This document shows positions 8,688-17,531 of a stretch of DNA of 64,000 bases, piece by piece. The DNA lies in assembly GCF_900753045.1 (NCBI RefSeq), contig NZ_CAADXO010000071.1:9826-73825 (forward strand), in the 5' to 3' direction. Every line of letters begins with the position of its first letter. Position 1 is the first letter of the stretch. A program made the translations under genes and the position numbers. The notes beneath the pieces are model-generated. The model ran no database searches, was not told where the DNA came from, and saw only the letters and a list, made by a program, of their open reading frames with translations. The DNA is from an uncultured Phascolarctobacterium sp. (GTDB lineage Bacteria > Bacillota > Negativicutes > Acidaminococcales > Acidaminococcaceae).

Positions 8688-10103
8688 TTAAGCGTGAGCA
8701 AGATGTTGCTTTTTAATAAGAGCGAACACCTTTAAGGAGCAGCAAAGGATGAGCACTGCGCTGACGGTAAGCACGTAAAAGCCGTGTCTGCTGCCCAGCA
8801 TAGTAGCGTGCGCGATATTTCCCGGTTCCGCAGCCTGTGCGGTTGCAACAATCGTACTGATAACCGCCGTACCGACTGCGCCTGCCAGTTGCAGCAGCGT
8901 GTTCATCGCTGCGTTGCCGTCGGCATTCAGCTCTTCCGGTAACTGGCTCAGACCATTGGTCATAATCGTTCCCATGGAAAACCCCTGGCCGAAGGCAAAG
9001 AACAGGTAGAAGACGATAAAGAGCAACGAGCTTAGTTCACCGGGATAAAGGCTGTAGCAGATGACGGATACGAGAATCGATGTGTTGCCTAATAAAATCG
9101 GACGTTGGGCACCGAACTTATCCAACAGCCTGCCGCTGATAGGAGCAAGCATAGCGCCGATGATGCAACCGGGAAGCAGCAGACAACCGGCGGTAAAGGC
9201 ATCTGTATGCGAAACAAGCTGCGCATAGTTGGGGATTAAAAAGCCCAAGCCAAGGCAGACAAAGCCGACGAGCAAAAGACTGGCAGTGCTGAGCGTATAC
9301 GGAAGATAACGGAAAATCTGCACACGTAAAAGAGGTGTGTTGCTGCTTGATGATTGCTTATAGAAGGCAGTTAAAGCAATAAAGCAGGTTGCGAAAAGAG
9401 CAAGCACCTCGATACTGAACCAACCGAAGTCGGAGGCAATGCTGGTTGCAAAAATCAGGCTGCTGAAGCCGATTACAAGCAGCAGGTACAAGCCAAAGTT
9501 AAAGGAAGAAGGCTCCAGCTTGCCGGCCTGACGGATATTTTTGATACCCAAAACGGCAGAAAGCAGTAAAAATGGCAGCAGGCTGACGAAAATCATGCGC
9601 CAGCCAAAGTAGCTGACGATCATACCGCCGAGTGACGGACCGACAGCCGGTGCCATAGCGGTAATAAGCGAAGCTATGCCAATCATAAAGCCCAGACGTT
9701 CACCGGGAACCTGCTCCAGGATAATGTTAAACATCATCGGCAGGGCGATGCCTGTACCGATGCCCTGCAGCAGTCTGCCGATAAGCAGAACGTTGAAGTA
9801 AGGCGACCAGGCGGCGAGCAGTGTTCCTGCAAGAAAGCTGCCGATTGCAGCAGTAAACAGGCTGCGCGTTGCGAAACGGCGCTTGAGATAAGCAGAGGTT
9901 GGGATAATCAGTGCCAGTACCAGCAGATAGCCGGTAGTTATCCATTGTACGAGCGAGGTGCCGATATTAAATTCGTGCATGAGCGTTGGGAAGGTAACGT
10001 TCATAGCAGTTTCGACAACAACGCCGCTAAAGGACATAATGCCGGCGGCGACGATAGATAATAATAAACGTGCATCCAGCACACGTGTAGAGCTGTCAGT
10101 CAT
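8688..10103 (-). CDS. MFS drug efflux transporter, DHA2 (EmrB/QacA) family
   Basis: A 471-residue multi-pass membrane protein of the 14-helix major facilitator type. It starts at ATG 10103 (GGAG five bases upstream); an open stretch further upstream only overlaps the MarR gene and is not coding. Helix 1 runs into the FPTLMHEFNIGTSLVQWITTGYLL segment typical of DHA2 pumps, followed by an RLLQGIGTGIALP motif C-like sequence near residue 110. It would export drugs or other toxic organic compounds using the proton gradient. The MarR-type gene upstream overlaps its start by 8 bases, so the pair forms a regulator-pump operon. Substrate is unknown. Confidence 0.92.
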   Translation of the reverse strand: MTDSSTRVLDARLLLSIVAAGIMSFSGVVVETAMNVTFPTLMHEFNIGTSLVQWITTGYLLVLALIIPTSAYLKRRFATRSLFTAAIGSFLAGTLLAAWSPYFNVLLIGRLLQGIGTGIALPMMFNIILEQVPGERLGFMIGIASLITAMAPAVGPSLGGMIVSYFGWRMIFVSLLPFLLLSAVLGIKNIRQAGKLEPSSFNFGLYLLLVIGFSSLIFATSIASDFGWFSIEVLALFATCFIALTAFYKQSSSSNTPLLRVQIFRYLPYTLSTASLLLVGFVCLGLGFLIPNYAQLVSHTDAFTAGCLLLPGCIIGAMLAPISGRLLDKFGAQRPILLGNTSILVSVICYSLYPGELSSLLFIVFYLFFAFGQGFSMGTIMTNGLSQLPEELNADGNAAMNTLLQLAGAVGTAVISTIVATAQAAEPGNIAHATMLGSRHGFYVLTVSAVLILCCSLKVFALIKKQHLAHA

Positions 10104-10602
10104 TATTTTTCTCCTTCCTTTGCCTGATAGCGGGAGCGTGGCCCTGCAGCGCAGGCTTATGCGTAGACATGGTTTGGTAAAGCTTGGCGATGGTAGTAGC
10201 AGTGGTGTTGATATCGGCTTCGCTGATATCGGTGATTTGCGCGGCCAGCCAGCTGTGATATTGGGCGATGTAATAGGCGTGAATCTTTCGTCCCTCATCT
10301 GTCATGCGCAGTCTGACGATGCGTTTATCCTGTTCATCGCTGAACTTTTCGATAACATTGATTGCCTGCAGCTCGCTTACCAGACGAGTGATGCCGGGGC
10401 GAGTTACCTGCAGCAGGTCAGCAATGTCGCTGACCTTGGGAGGCTGCGCGGTACGTTCCAGGTATTCAATGTAGTCCAGCACCTTGAGATTGCCGGGAGT
10501 TAAACCTTTCGGCAGAGGTGGCTGCAGCTCTACTATACGCTTTGCTTCGTGGCAGGCGATGAGCAGAGTTTTGATTGCTTCGATAGACAGTTTATGTGTC
10601 AT
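10096..10602 (-). CDS. MarR family transcriptional regulator
   Basis: A 168-residue winged-helix repressor. The recognition region reads VSDIADLLQVTRPGITRLVSELQ (split here only as a description), followed by the wing DEQDKRIVRLRMTDEGRKI, a classical MarR signature. It overlaps the MFS pump gene and probably represses both until a ligand binds. Two inverted repeats directly upstream of the gene are candidate operators. The C-terminal tail is unusually basic (RQRKEKNND). Confidence 0.92.
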   Translation of the reverse strand: MTHKLSIEAIKTLLIACHEAKRIVELQPPLPKGLTPGNLKVLDYIEYLERTAQPPKVSDIADLLQVTRPGITRLVSELQAINVIEKFSDEQDKRIVRLRMTDEGRKIHAYYIAQYHSWLAAQITDISEADINTTATTIAKLYQTMSTHKPALQGHAPAIRQRKEKNND

Positions 10603-10624
10603 GATGATTCTCCTTTGTAATATG

Positions 10625-10654
10625 ATTACCTAAAGTAATTATTAAAGATAATTA
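10625..10654 (-). promoter_or_regulatory. Candidate MarR operator
   Basis: Two perfect inverted repeats share this segment: ATTAC 10625-10629 with GTAAT 10635-10639, and TAATTAT 10636-10642 with ATAATTA 10648-10654, each with a 5-base spacer. They lie 23-52 bases upstream of the MarR start, fitting autorepression. Confidence 0.5.
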
Positions 10655-10759
10655 TATTGCGGTGATGGGGGATTGTCAAGGTGGGGGGAGGATCGAAAAT
10701 AATGTAAGGAATTGCTGAAAATTGTCTAAGCGAAATATTGTAGTGTGAATATCAAAATA

Positions 10760-10870
10760 AGCTCTTTTTCCCAATATCCTCATAAAATATGTAGTAGCTG
10801 CATATTTTATCCTCATGAAATCTGCACCGATTGCATATTTCATGAGGATATGCTAGAATGAGAGTTAAAT
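10760..10870 (+). repeat. Direct repeat copy 1: palindromic promoter module upstream of the ATPase gene
   Basis: About 110 bp nearly identical to 12205-12314. It contains two adjacent hairpins built from alternating direct and inverted forms of a CCTCAT[AG]AAATATGC-like motif. It ends with a promoter, TTGCAT 10831-10836 and TAGAAT 10854-10859 with 17-base spacing, so the palindromes overlap the -35 and spacer. This fits an operator that controls the ATPase gene starting 35 bases downstream. Confidence 0.75.
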
Positions 10871-10893
10871 AGAGAGGGGAGTGAGCAATTAAA

Positions 10894-12195
10894 ATGTTAC
10901 GTCGAAAAATTTATGATAAGCTCTTGGCATGGAAAAAATGCACAGGCAAAAAAGACGCTATTTTATTACGTGGCGTTAGGCAGTGTGGTAAAACATATAT
11001 TGTCCGAGAGTTTGGTAAGCGTGAATATAAAAATTTTATAGAGATAAATTTTATTGAGCGACCTGATATGCAGGCTGTATTTTCCGGAAATCTTGATGTT
11101 GATAACATGGTTCAGCAAATTAAACTTAGTATGCCGGGTTGCCAATTTATTCCCGGTGAAACGCTTTTGTTTTTGGATGAAATTCAGGATGCTCCTAACG
11201 CCAGAACTTCCTTGAAATTTTGGACGCAGGATGGACGTTTTGATTGTATTGCCTCCGGTTCATTGTTGGGCATAGATTACAAAAATGAGGTTTCTATACC
11301 TGTCGGATATGAACAGCAGTTAATTATGCGTACTCTTGATTTTGAAGAGTTTATTTGGGCGCTTGGTGCAGAAGTAAATCTCAAGGAGATGCTGGCACCA
11401 TACGTAGACGGAGCAAAACGAGTTCCTGAGGCTATGCATAATTCTTTAAACAAGTATCTGCAGGAATATATGGTAGTTGGTGGATTGCCTGAGGTAGTTG
11501 ATACATATATTGCAACGAAAGATTTTTACCAAGTACATTTATTACAGGAAAAAATTTTGCGTGATTATCAGGATGATATTGCTAAATACGCGCTGAATCA
11601 GGATAAAATTAAGGCTAAGCAGTGTTTTCTGTCTATCCCGCGTCAGTTAAGCAAAGAAAACCATAAATTTCAGTATTCTGTTGTTGAGAAAAAGGCGACA
11701 GCAAGGAAATTTACCAGTAGCTTAGATTGGCTACATAATGCCGGATTAATTGATTTTGCTTATAATGTGAATTCACCTTGGTTCCCATTGAAAGCGTATG
11801 TCAAGGAAGATCAATTTAGAGTTTATCTTTGTGACATTGGTCTTTTGGTAGCTATGTATGGTTATCAGTTGAAAATTGCTTTGCTGTCAGATGCGTTGGA
11901 AGGACCGGCTAAAGGTGGCATTTATGAAAGTCTTGTTGCCGATATTTTAGCAAAAAGGGGAGAAGAGCTTTATTACTATAAAAAAGAGGATTCAACCTTA
12001 GAGATTGAATTTATCTTAGAACGGGATTGTAAGCTTGTGCCTGTAGAAGTGAAAGCCAGGAAGGGCTCGACACGTTCATTAAATGAGCTGCTTAAAATGG
12101 ATAATATCGAAAGAGGTTATAAGCTCACAGCACAAAATACCGGTGTTGTTGAGAAAAAGATTACTTTACCTTTGTACATGGCTGCAATTATATAA
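10894..12195 (+). CDS. ATP-binding protein, AAA_14 with DUF4143 C-terminal domain
   Basis: A 433-residue protein of the widespread AAA_14/DUF4143 family. Walker A is GVRQCGKT at residues 27-34 and Walker B LLFLDEIQ near 91-98. The C-terminal half has a PD-(D/E)XK-like pattern, with LEIEFILERD followed by VPVEVKARKG. The cellular role of this family is not settled; members are numerous in gut anaerobes and often lie in variable loci. GGGGAG precedes ATG 10894. The gene is A+T-rich compared with neighbours and flanked by 110-bp direct repeats that each contain a promoter, which suggests it arrived as a unit that could be lost by recombination. Confidence 0.88.
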   Translation: MLRRKIYDKLLAWKKCTGKKDAILLRGVRQCGKTYIVREFGKREYKNFIEINFIERPDMQAVFSGNLDVDNMVQQIKLSMPGCQFIPGETLLFLDEIQDAPNARTSLKFWTQDGRFDCIASGSLLGIDYKNEVSIPVGYEQQLIMRTLDFEEFIWALGAEVNLKEMLAPYVDGAKRVPEAMHNSLNKYLQEYMVVGGLPEVVDTYIATKDFYQVHLLQEKILRDYQDDIAKYALNQDKIKAKQCFLSIPRQLSKENHKFQYSVVEKKATARKFTSSLDWLHNAGLIDFAYNVNSPWFPLKAYVKEDQFRVYLCDIGLLVAMYGYQLKIALLSDALEGPAKGGIYESLVADILAKRGEELYYYKKEDSTLEIEFILERDCKLVPVEVKARKGSTRSLNELLKMDNIERGYKLTAQNTGVVEKKITLPLYMAAII

Positions 12196-12204
12196 TCTTG
12201 CTGA

Positions 12205-12314
12205 AGCTCTTTTTTTCAATATCCTCATAAAATATGCAGTAGTTGCATATTTTATCCTCATGAAATCTGCACCGATTGCATATTTCATGAGGATAGCTTA
12301 AAATAGAGTTAAAT
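12205..12314 (+). repeat. Direct repeat copy 2: palindromic promoter module downstream of the ATPase gene
   Basis: Second copy of the module at 10760-10870. Its own promoter is TTGCAT 12276-12281 and TAAAAT 12299-12304, 17 bases apart, and would drive the GNAT gene at 12387. The palindromic core is almost unchanged; only the bases around the -10 and the leading T-tract differ. Confidence 0.75.
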
Positions 12315-12386
12315 ATAATATTCAGGACACTTAAAAATCTAATGTTAAAGTGTTTGATATTTGAGTATTGAAGTGGAGAAGCATAA

Positions 12387-12974
12387 ATGTTATCAAATTT
12401 TACCCCGCAGGATATTTCCTGTGCATCCCATCTCACCAAGCTGACCTGGGGTGATGAGATGGCGCTGACGAATGATGGTTTGAAGAACGTTCTGTATGAG
12501 GCGATGGTGCGCTATTATTATCGCAGTAAGGCCTTTTCTTTAAAAATGACGGATGAAGACGGCATGCAGGGCTTTTTACTGGCGGCGCCTTTGAGTGAGC
12601 GTGATAATTCCCAGTCCTGGTTAAAGCAAAGCCTGCAGTATTTTGAGTGCGATGAGCAGGATCTTGTTTACGATTATTTGCGCTATTTGTCCTATAACGG
12701 GCAAAAGGTGCGTGCGTTGGCCAATCCGGAGGATTTACTGCTGTGCCTGTTTTTGAGTATGAAAAGCGGTGTTGGCAGCAAGCTGCTGCATAATGTGGAG
12801 GCGATTGCTAAGAAAAAAGGTGTCAAAAAGCTCTATTTATGGGCGGATGCTACCTGCGATTATGAATATTACCGTAAGCGTGGTTACAGCGAAGCAGCGC
12901 ATTTTACGAATAATATTCTGCCGCAGTTGGGTGCGCAGGAAACGTGGATATACAGCAAGGAACTGAAGGAGTGA
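12387..12974 (+). CDS. GNAT family N-acetyltransferase
   Basis: A 195-residue protein with the GNAT acetyl-CoA fold. Around residues 125-165 the sequence reads LFLSMKSGVGSKLL, then a helix, then KKLYLWADATCDYEYYRKRGY, which matches the motif A loop/helix and the conserved YxxxGY end of motif B. It would acetylate an amine of unknown identity. GTGGAG precedes ATG 12387. It sits behind the second copy of the promoter-palindrome module, so its expression may be tied to that of the ATPase gene. Confidence 0.8.
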   Translation: MLSNFTPQDISCASHLTKLTWGDEMALTNDGLKNVLYEAMVRYYYRSKAFSLKMTDEDGMQGFLLAAPLSERDNSQSWLKQSLQYFECDEQDLVYDYLRYLSYNGQKVRALANPEDLLLCLFLSMKSGVGSKLLHNVEAIAKKKGVKKLYLWADATCDYEYYRKRGYSEAAHFTNNILPQLGAQETWIYSKELKE

Positions 12975-13053
12975 CGATAAAAGCAGCCTGTTTTGGAGGC
13001 TATGCGTGACTGGGGCGAGGCGTATAAGAAAAGATTTTGATAGCTATAAGCAA

Positions 13054-13085
13054 AAACACCACCTGCAAACGCAAGTGGTGTTTTT
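13054..13085. terminator. Bidirectional terminator
   Basis: AAACACCAC 13054-13062 and GTGGTGTTTTT 13075-13085 form a stem between the converging GNAT and acyltransferase genes. Confidence 0.75.
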
Positions 13086-13113
13086 CAATATGTGGGGAAT
13101 AAGAGGAACATTT

Positions 13114-14190
13114 TTACAGACGGCTTACATGGCCGATGAAATAATGGCCCCAGGAAACGCGCGCCAATGCTTCCATGGTCAGCAGGCTGAGGCTGAGCAT
13201 AATGATGAAGAGCAGCGGATAAAAGCAGAGCTGCTGCGGTGACATATGCAGCAGTGTAAGCAGCTCGCTGCCGACATACATATAAATGATGTGAATCAAG
13301 AATAAACCGAAGGAATAGTTGCCAAGATACATCATAAAGCGCTTGCTGAGGCTGTCTTGTGATTCCAAAGTACAGGCGTAACGGAAGAGCATAGCGATGA
13401 TGATGCTGTACAAAAACAGGTTGAGCGGGAAGCAGACAAATTCCAGCAGCGGCAGGATATGCAGGTAGTATTTAGCAAACCAGCAGCCACCGATTAAAAT
13501 CAGATTCAGGATGAAGCCTGTCATCAAAAGAACGTGATGGGTATCAATCCAGCGCAGCATTTTTTTATGGTAGATATAGGCCAGCATACCGAAGGAGAAG
13601 TAGGCGATATAACGCAGAAAGGTGGTAATCTCCAGCGTAAGGATGACTGCCTGATTACTGCAGCTGATATTGTTGCAGATTTTCCAGAACAGCTGCAGCA
13701 GGATTACCTGAATAATAAAGCGGTGCAGCCTGTGATGCAGGCGACAGCGGTTAAAATAACGCAATAGCAGCGGATAGATAGCATAAAAACCAAATAACGC
13801 CCGGAAAAAGGCCATGTGAACAGCGCTGCTGCCGGTGACAATAAGATAAGCTGCCTGCTTAAGCGTGAAGCTGGCGTTGCTGAAGAACCAGGCACCGCCC
13901 AGGTACAGCAACGAAAACAGCAAATACGGCGAAAGCACCGACAGGAACATTCTGCGGAAGAAGGACCACTTGTAATAATCGGCATGGCGGTTATGGCTGA
14001 TGAACATATATCCCGAAACAAACATTACCAGGGGTACGGCAAAGAGGGAAATAATATCCAGCAGCATTTCGGAAATAGTGACCCACGATTCCGCGTGAGC
14101 GTGGCTGAAGTACCATGTGGTGTGCATCAGCATGACACCCAGCACTACGAAGCCGCGTAACAATAGGGGGAAGCTCATAGTTTTATACAT
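13114..14190 (-). CDS. Acyltransferase 3 family membrane protein
   Basis: A 358-residue integral membrane protein with about ten hydrophobic helices. The N-terminus LLRGFVVLGVMLMHTTW carries the arginine and histidine that mark acyltransferase family 3 (OafA/YrhL type), which move acyl groups onto sugars or other envelope molecules across the membrane. No periplasmic SGNH domain is attached. It stands alone, transcribed toward the GNAT gene, with an AGAGAGAAAG purine tract before the start. The acceptor cannot be predicted from the sequence. Confidence 0.82.
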   Translation of the reverse strand: MYKTMSFPLLLRGFVVLGVMLMHTTWYFSHAHAESWVTISEMLLDIISLFAVPLVMFVSGYMFISHNRHADYYKWSFFRRMFLSVLSPYLLFSLLYLGGAWFFSNASFTLKQAAYLIVTGSSAVHMAFFRALFGFYAIYPLLLRYFNRCRLHHRLHRFIIQVILLQLFWKICNNISCSNQAVILTLEITTFLRYIAYFSFGMLAYIYHKKMLRWIDTHHVLLMTGFILNLILIGGCWFAKYYLHILPLLEFVCFPLNLFLYSIIIAMLFRYACTLESQDSLSKRFMMYLGNYSFGLFLIHIIYMYVGSELLTLLHMSPQQLCFYPLLFIIMLSLSLLTMEALARVSWGHYFIGHVSRL

Positions 14191-14347
14191 CTTCTTTCTC
14201 TCTAGTAGAGTTATTGTACTACTTTAAATTTTATAGTCAAATAGCGATTAAGCATTTACATTATAACCAAATGGAATATAAAAGATTGATAAGCTATGAC
14301 AGATAACATATAAGCATTAATATTATTACTTCTGTACAGGTTGACGC

Positions 14348-14376
14348 TTGACAAAGACAGCGGCAACGCAGATAAT
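14348..14376 (+). promoter_or_regulatory. sigma-70-type promoter
   Basis: TTGACA 14348-14353 and GATAAT 14371-14376, 17 bases apart, 39 bases upstream of ATG 14415. Confidence 0.65.
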
Positions 14377-14414
14377 TTGAATAGAATATATAATAGATTG
14401 AGGAGGATACTGAA

Positions 14415-15239
14415 ATGGAAAAACAGGAATGGCAAGGTTATGTACAGAAGGTAGCAAGCTGTGATTACCCGATACCGTTGAATCTGATAAACGATTATGA
14501 TGATTGGAAATGCCGCAGCAACGTAGGACGTATGCTGATGATTTTGAAGGATATCGAGGGAGCTATGGCGGTGCTGGCAACCGTAAAGGATGTGCAGCCG
14601 GATATGGAGGATGCACCGGAGTTCGGACTCAGTGAGGCGGAGCATAAGGTGCTGTGCCTGCGTGATATTGCAGAAATCGTCTGGCGCTTGACCGGTACCG
14701 GTGATGCACCGATTATTTATTTGAATGAAGCCTACAGACTGTGCCGTGAGTATAAGAAGGTTTTCCGCAGTGCAGATCGTGGCGCTATCTGGGCGCGCAG
14801 ACTGGAGCTGCAGCGTTCCTGCGGCGCCGAGGATGCTGCATTGAGCGAGGCGAGAGCAATGCTGGAGGCGGAAAAGGCTGTGGAAGGTGTTAATCCGTAC
14901 CGTTTTCACGCACTGAAGTTTATTGCGGAAAGCATGGCGGAGCAGGGCGATTATGCTAAGGCTGCGCTGCTTTTGGCAGATGCCTACAAATCCTTCCCTG
15001 TGAACGAGGCTGCCAAGAAGGCTCTTGCCGAGGCAGAGGCGGCAGCAGATGCCAAGGAAAGATATGCTATGTATCATCACTGCACTACGATTCAGTACCA
15101 GCCGTGGGAGAAGGATAATGTGCCGACGCTGGAGGATGTACGCCGCCTGCAGGAGCTCAATTTTGCCCGTCGCGAGGCAGCGAAGGCTGCCGGCGAGGAG
15201 CCGGATGAAAAGGGTTCTTTTCAAAGTTTAATTAAGTAA
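14415..15239 (+). CDS. Hypothetical protein, alpha-helical repeat (TPR-like)
   Basis: A 274-residue soluble protein without signal peptide. It is rich in alanine, glutamate and leucine, with helix pairs of TPR length around residues 45-75, 105-135 and 145-190 (for example EQGDYAKAALLLADAYKSF), ending in a charged tail with an REAAKAAGEE run. I recognise no enzyme motif. AGGAGG precedes ATG 14415 and its own promoter is present, so it is a single-gene unit. A protein-binding role is the most one can say. Confidence 0.75.
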   Translation: MEKQEWQGYVQKVASCDYPIPLNLINDYDDWKCRSNVGRMLMILKDIEGAMAVLATVKDVQPDMEDAPEFGLSEAEHKVLCLRDIAEIVWRLTGTGDAPIIYLNEAYRLCREYKKVFRSADRGAIWARRLELQRSCGAEDAALSEARAMLEAEKAVEGVNPYRFHALKFIAESMAEQGDYAKAALLLADAYKSFPVNEAAKKALAEAEAAADAKERYAMYHHCTTIQYQPWEKDNVPTLEDVRRLQELNFARREAAKAAGEEPDEKGSFQSLIK

Positions 15240-15333
15240 TTAAAACGAGCGATTAAAAGATTTTGTACGCACTTTTCACGAATCTGTTACAATTAGTAGC
15301 AGGTAATAAAAATGTGAGAAGGGATGTACTAAT

Positions 15334-16632
15334 ATGAATAAAAACTTTTTAGCTTTAAGCTTAGCTGCAGCACTGTTGGCACCCCAGGTAGCAGGCGCTG
15401 AAGGCTTTGCTATTAACGAATGGTCTGCTGAAGGCGTTGCTATGGGTGGTGCGCGTATGTTTGCTGAGGACGATGCTGCAAACGTGGCTTACAACCCTGC
15501 TTCTATCACCAAAGTAAAGGGTGAGGTAATGAAGAGCAGCTACACTTATCTGAGCCCGCACGGCAACTATAAGCTGTATGATGGTGCAGGCAAAGAAATT
15601 GAGGACGGCAAAAACGTTGTTCATGCCGGTTGGGCAGTAGGCAGCTACTACGTAAGGCAGATTAATGATAAAGAATGGTTCGGCATCGGCGCTTTCCCGC
15701 GCTTTGCCATGGTATCCGAGTTTGAGCGTGCCAGCAAGGCATCTACTAATGCATTTTTCTCTAAACTGAACGGTGTCAGCGTTACTCCGACCTATGCGCA
15801 CAAGTTTGACAAAAAATGGAGCGCAGCAGTTGGTGCGGAAATTAACTATGTTGGTCTGGAGCTGCAGAAAAACCTGCAGATGAAAATGCCTGTAGAAACA
15901 CCTGTGGGAACCAAGATTGCTACTATCGACGGCACTACTCAGATTGAAGGCGAAAGCTATGCTTTGGGCTGGAATGCTGCTGCCAACTATGCCTTTGATG
16001 ATAAAAACGAAATCGGTGTAGTATATCGCAGCCGTATTAAGCATTCTTTAGAAGCAGATTTAAAAGGTTATGGAACAAAAAGTCCTGCAAGTCCCTTAGG
16101 TGGTAGCAATGATGTTTTTGGCAATGCTTATGGCGTGGTAACTCTGCCGGACAGCTGGGATATCGGTTATAACCATAAATTTGACAAGAAAACCCGTCTG
16201 GAATTGAAAGCTACTCGTACCAACTGGAGTACCTATGATGCTTTGAATGTTTATTTTGATAAATCTATTGTAGGTATTCCCGGTATAGCGGAAAGCTCTC
16301 CTTCTGCTAAAAACTGGTCTGACGGCTGGCGTTATGCTATCGGCTTAGAGCACAACCTGAGCGATAAGTATGCTGTTATGGCTGGCTTTGCTTTCGACGA
16401 GTCCTCTATTCCTTATAATGGCGGTGACTTCATTGTACCGACCGGTCTGCGCCGTACCTATTCCATCGGTGCCCGCTACAACGATAAGAAACAGACCGTT
16501 GCTGTTGCTTTGGGCTGGATGGATGTCGGCAACCTGGATTTTGCCGGTCATGCTACCGATGCTTATAAGAGCGCTCATGCTTATGACAGCTTCACCAAGA
16601 TTGCTTCTATTTCCTACCAACGTAAATTCTAA
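15334..16632 (+). CDS. Outer membrane transporter, OmpP1/FadL family
   Basis: A 432-residue outer-membrane beta-barrel. Residues 1-22 form a signal peptide ending AGA. The mature N-terminus, GFAINEWSAEGVAMGGA, followed by AYNPASI, is the FadL hatch signature. Alternating polar/apolar strands continue to a C-terminal phenylalanine (SYQRKF), the usual BAM recognition end. It would pass hydrophobic compounds such as fatty acids across the outer membrane. Its presence is direct evidence that the cell is diderm. It is monocistronic and followed by a strong terminator. Confidence 0.92.
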   Translation: MNKNFLALSLAAALLAPQVAGAEGFAINEWSAEGVAMGGARMFAEDDAANVAYNPASITKVKGEVMKSSYTYLSPHGNYKLYDGAGKEIEDGKNVVHAGWAVGSYYVRQINDKEWFGIGAFPRFAMVSEFERASKASTNAFFSKLNGVSVTPTYAHKFDKKWSAAVGAEINYVGLELQKNLQMKMPVETPVGTKIATIDGTTQIEGESYALGWNAAANYAFDDKNEIGVVYRSRIKHSLEADLKGYGTKSPASPLGGSNDVFGNAYGVVTLPDSWDIGYNHKFDKKTRLELKATRTNWSTYDALNVYFDKSIVGIPGIAESSPSAKNWSDGWRYAIGLEHNLSDKYAVMAGFAFDESSIPYNGGDFIVPTGLRRTYSIGARYNDKKQTVAVALGWMDVGNLDFAGHATDAYKSAHAYDSFTKIASISYQRKF

Positions 16633-16653
16633 TTTTATATTTTGCTTTTACCG

Positions 16654-16687
16654 GAGCTGCTGCACGAAAAAGTGCGGCAGCTCTTTT
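16654..16687 (+). terminator. Intrinsic terminator after the FadL-type gene
   Basis: GAGCTGCTGCAC 16654-16665 pairs with GTGCGGCAGCTC 16672-16683 followed by TTTT. Confidence 0.85.
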
Positions 16688-16751
16688 AATATGTTTGCCG
16701 TTTGTGCTACAATAGGCTTAACAAGGTTATTGGTGAAAGGAGAAATGTAAA

Positions 16752-17357
16752 ATGAAATGTGATTGCGCTAATTGTCCTACACATGCCTGCTACACCAAGG
16801 GTGTTAACTGCACAGGCGTGCCTCTGGAGGCTGTCAAGGAAGCCTATAACGAGGAAGAATTGAAACTCATGCAGGCTGCTGCCTACGTTGAAGGCACGTT
16901 CTACAGCAATATCTGCCGTCTGCAGGAAACCGCGGAGTTTGCCAAAGCTATGGGCTACAAAAAGCTGGGCATGTCCTTCTGCATCGGTCTGAATGCGGAA
17001 GCACGCTATATTGCCAAATATTTTAAGCAGCAGGGCTTTGAGTTTTACAGCGTATGCTGCAAAAACTGCAGCTTACCCAAAAAAGAGCTGGGACTGAAGC
17101 AGGTTAAGCCGGAGCTGGAGCATGAAGCAATGTGCAATCCTAAATTCCAGGCTAAGTTTTTGGCAGAAAAGGGCGTTGAGCTGTACATTTCCTGCGGCCT
17201 ATGCGTTGGACACGATGCTATTTTCAATATGAATGCCGAAGGACCGGTAACGAATCTGGTAGTTAAGGACCGTCTGCTGGCCCACAATCCTTTGGGCGCT
17301 ATTTATTCCCGCTACTGGAAGCGTAAGCTGGGAATTATGGACGACGGCGAGGTGTAA
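16752..17357 (+). CDS. DUF1847 domain metal-binding protein
   Basis: A 201-residue cytoplasmic protein with 14 cysteines in the family pattern: CDCANCPTHAC at the N-terminus, CCKNCSLPKK near residue 98 and SCGLCVGHDA near residue 147. The family (DUF1847) is predicted to bind metal or an Fe-S cluster, and no activity is established that I know of. The gene is single, with AAAGGAGAA before ATG 16752. Assignment rests on the cysteine pattern and overall length. Confidence 0.85.
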   Translation: MKCDCANCPTHACYTKGVNCTGVPLEAVKEAYNEEELKLMQAAAYVEGTFYSNICRLQETAEFAKAMGYKKLGMSFCIGLNAEARYIAKYFKQQGFEFYSVCCKNCSLPKKELGLKQVKPELEHEAMCNPKFQAKFLAEKGVELYISCGLCVGHDAIFNMNAEGPVTNLVVKDRLLAHNPLGAIYSRYWKRKLGIMDDGEV

Positions 17358-17531
17358 AATAGATTGATTTTTACAGGGAGAATCTCGGAGAACAATTAAA
17401 TTTTTCTCTTGGATTACTCCCTGCTAACTTCTTTGTAATTTTCTCGTTAATTGGTGAAAAAATACTCCCTTCCCCGTTGCTTTTTTGTTGCAATTTGATA
17501 CAATATAATTTACGGAAGGAAGGTACACTAA
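17358..17531 (+). promoter_or_regulatory. Intergenic hairpin and -10 element upstream of the PHP gene
   Basis: CAGGGAG 17374-17380 pairs with CTCCCTG 17417-17423 around a long loop; no T-run follows, so its role as terminator is uncertain. TATAAT at 17504-17509 is a good -10 for the gene at 17532, but no clear -35 is seen. Confidence 0.4.

Noticed and set aside
10104..10298. N-terminal extension of the MFS pump
   Set aside because: The extra codons lie within the MarR gene in another frame, and a good ribosome site precedes ATG 10103.
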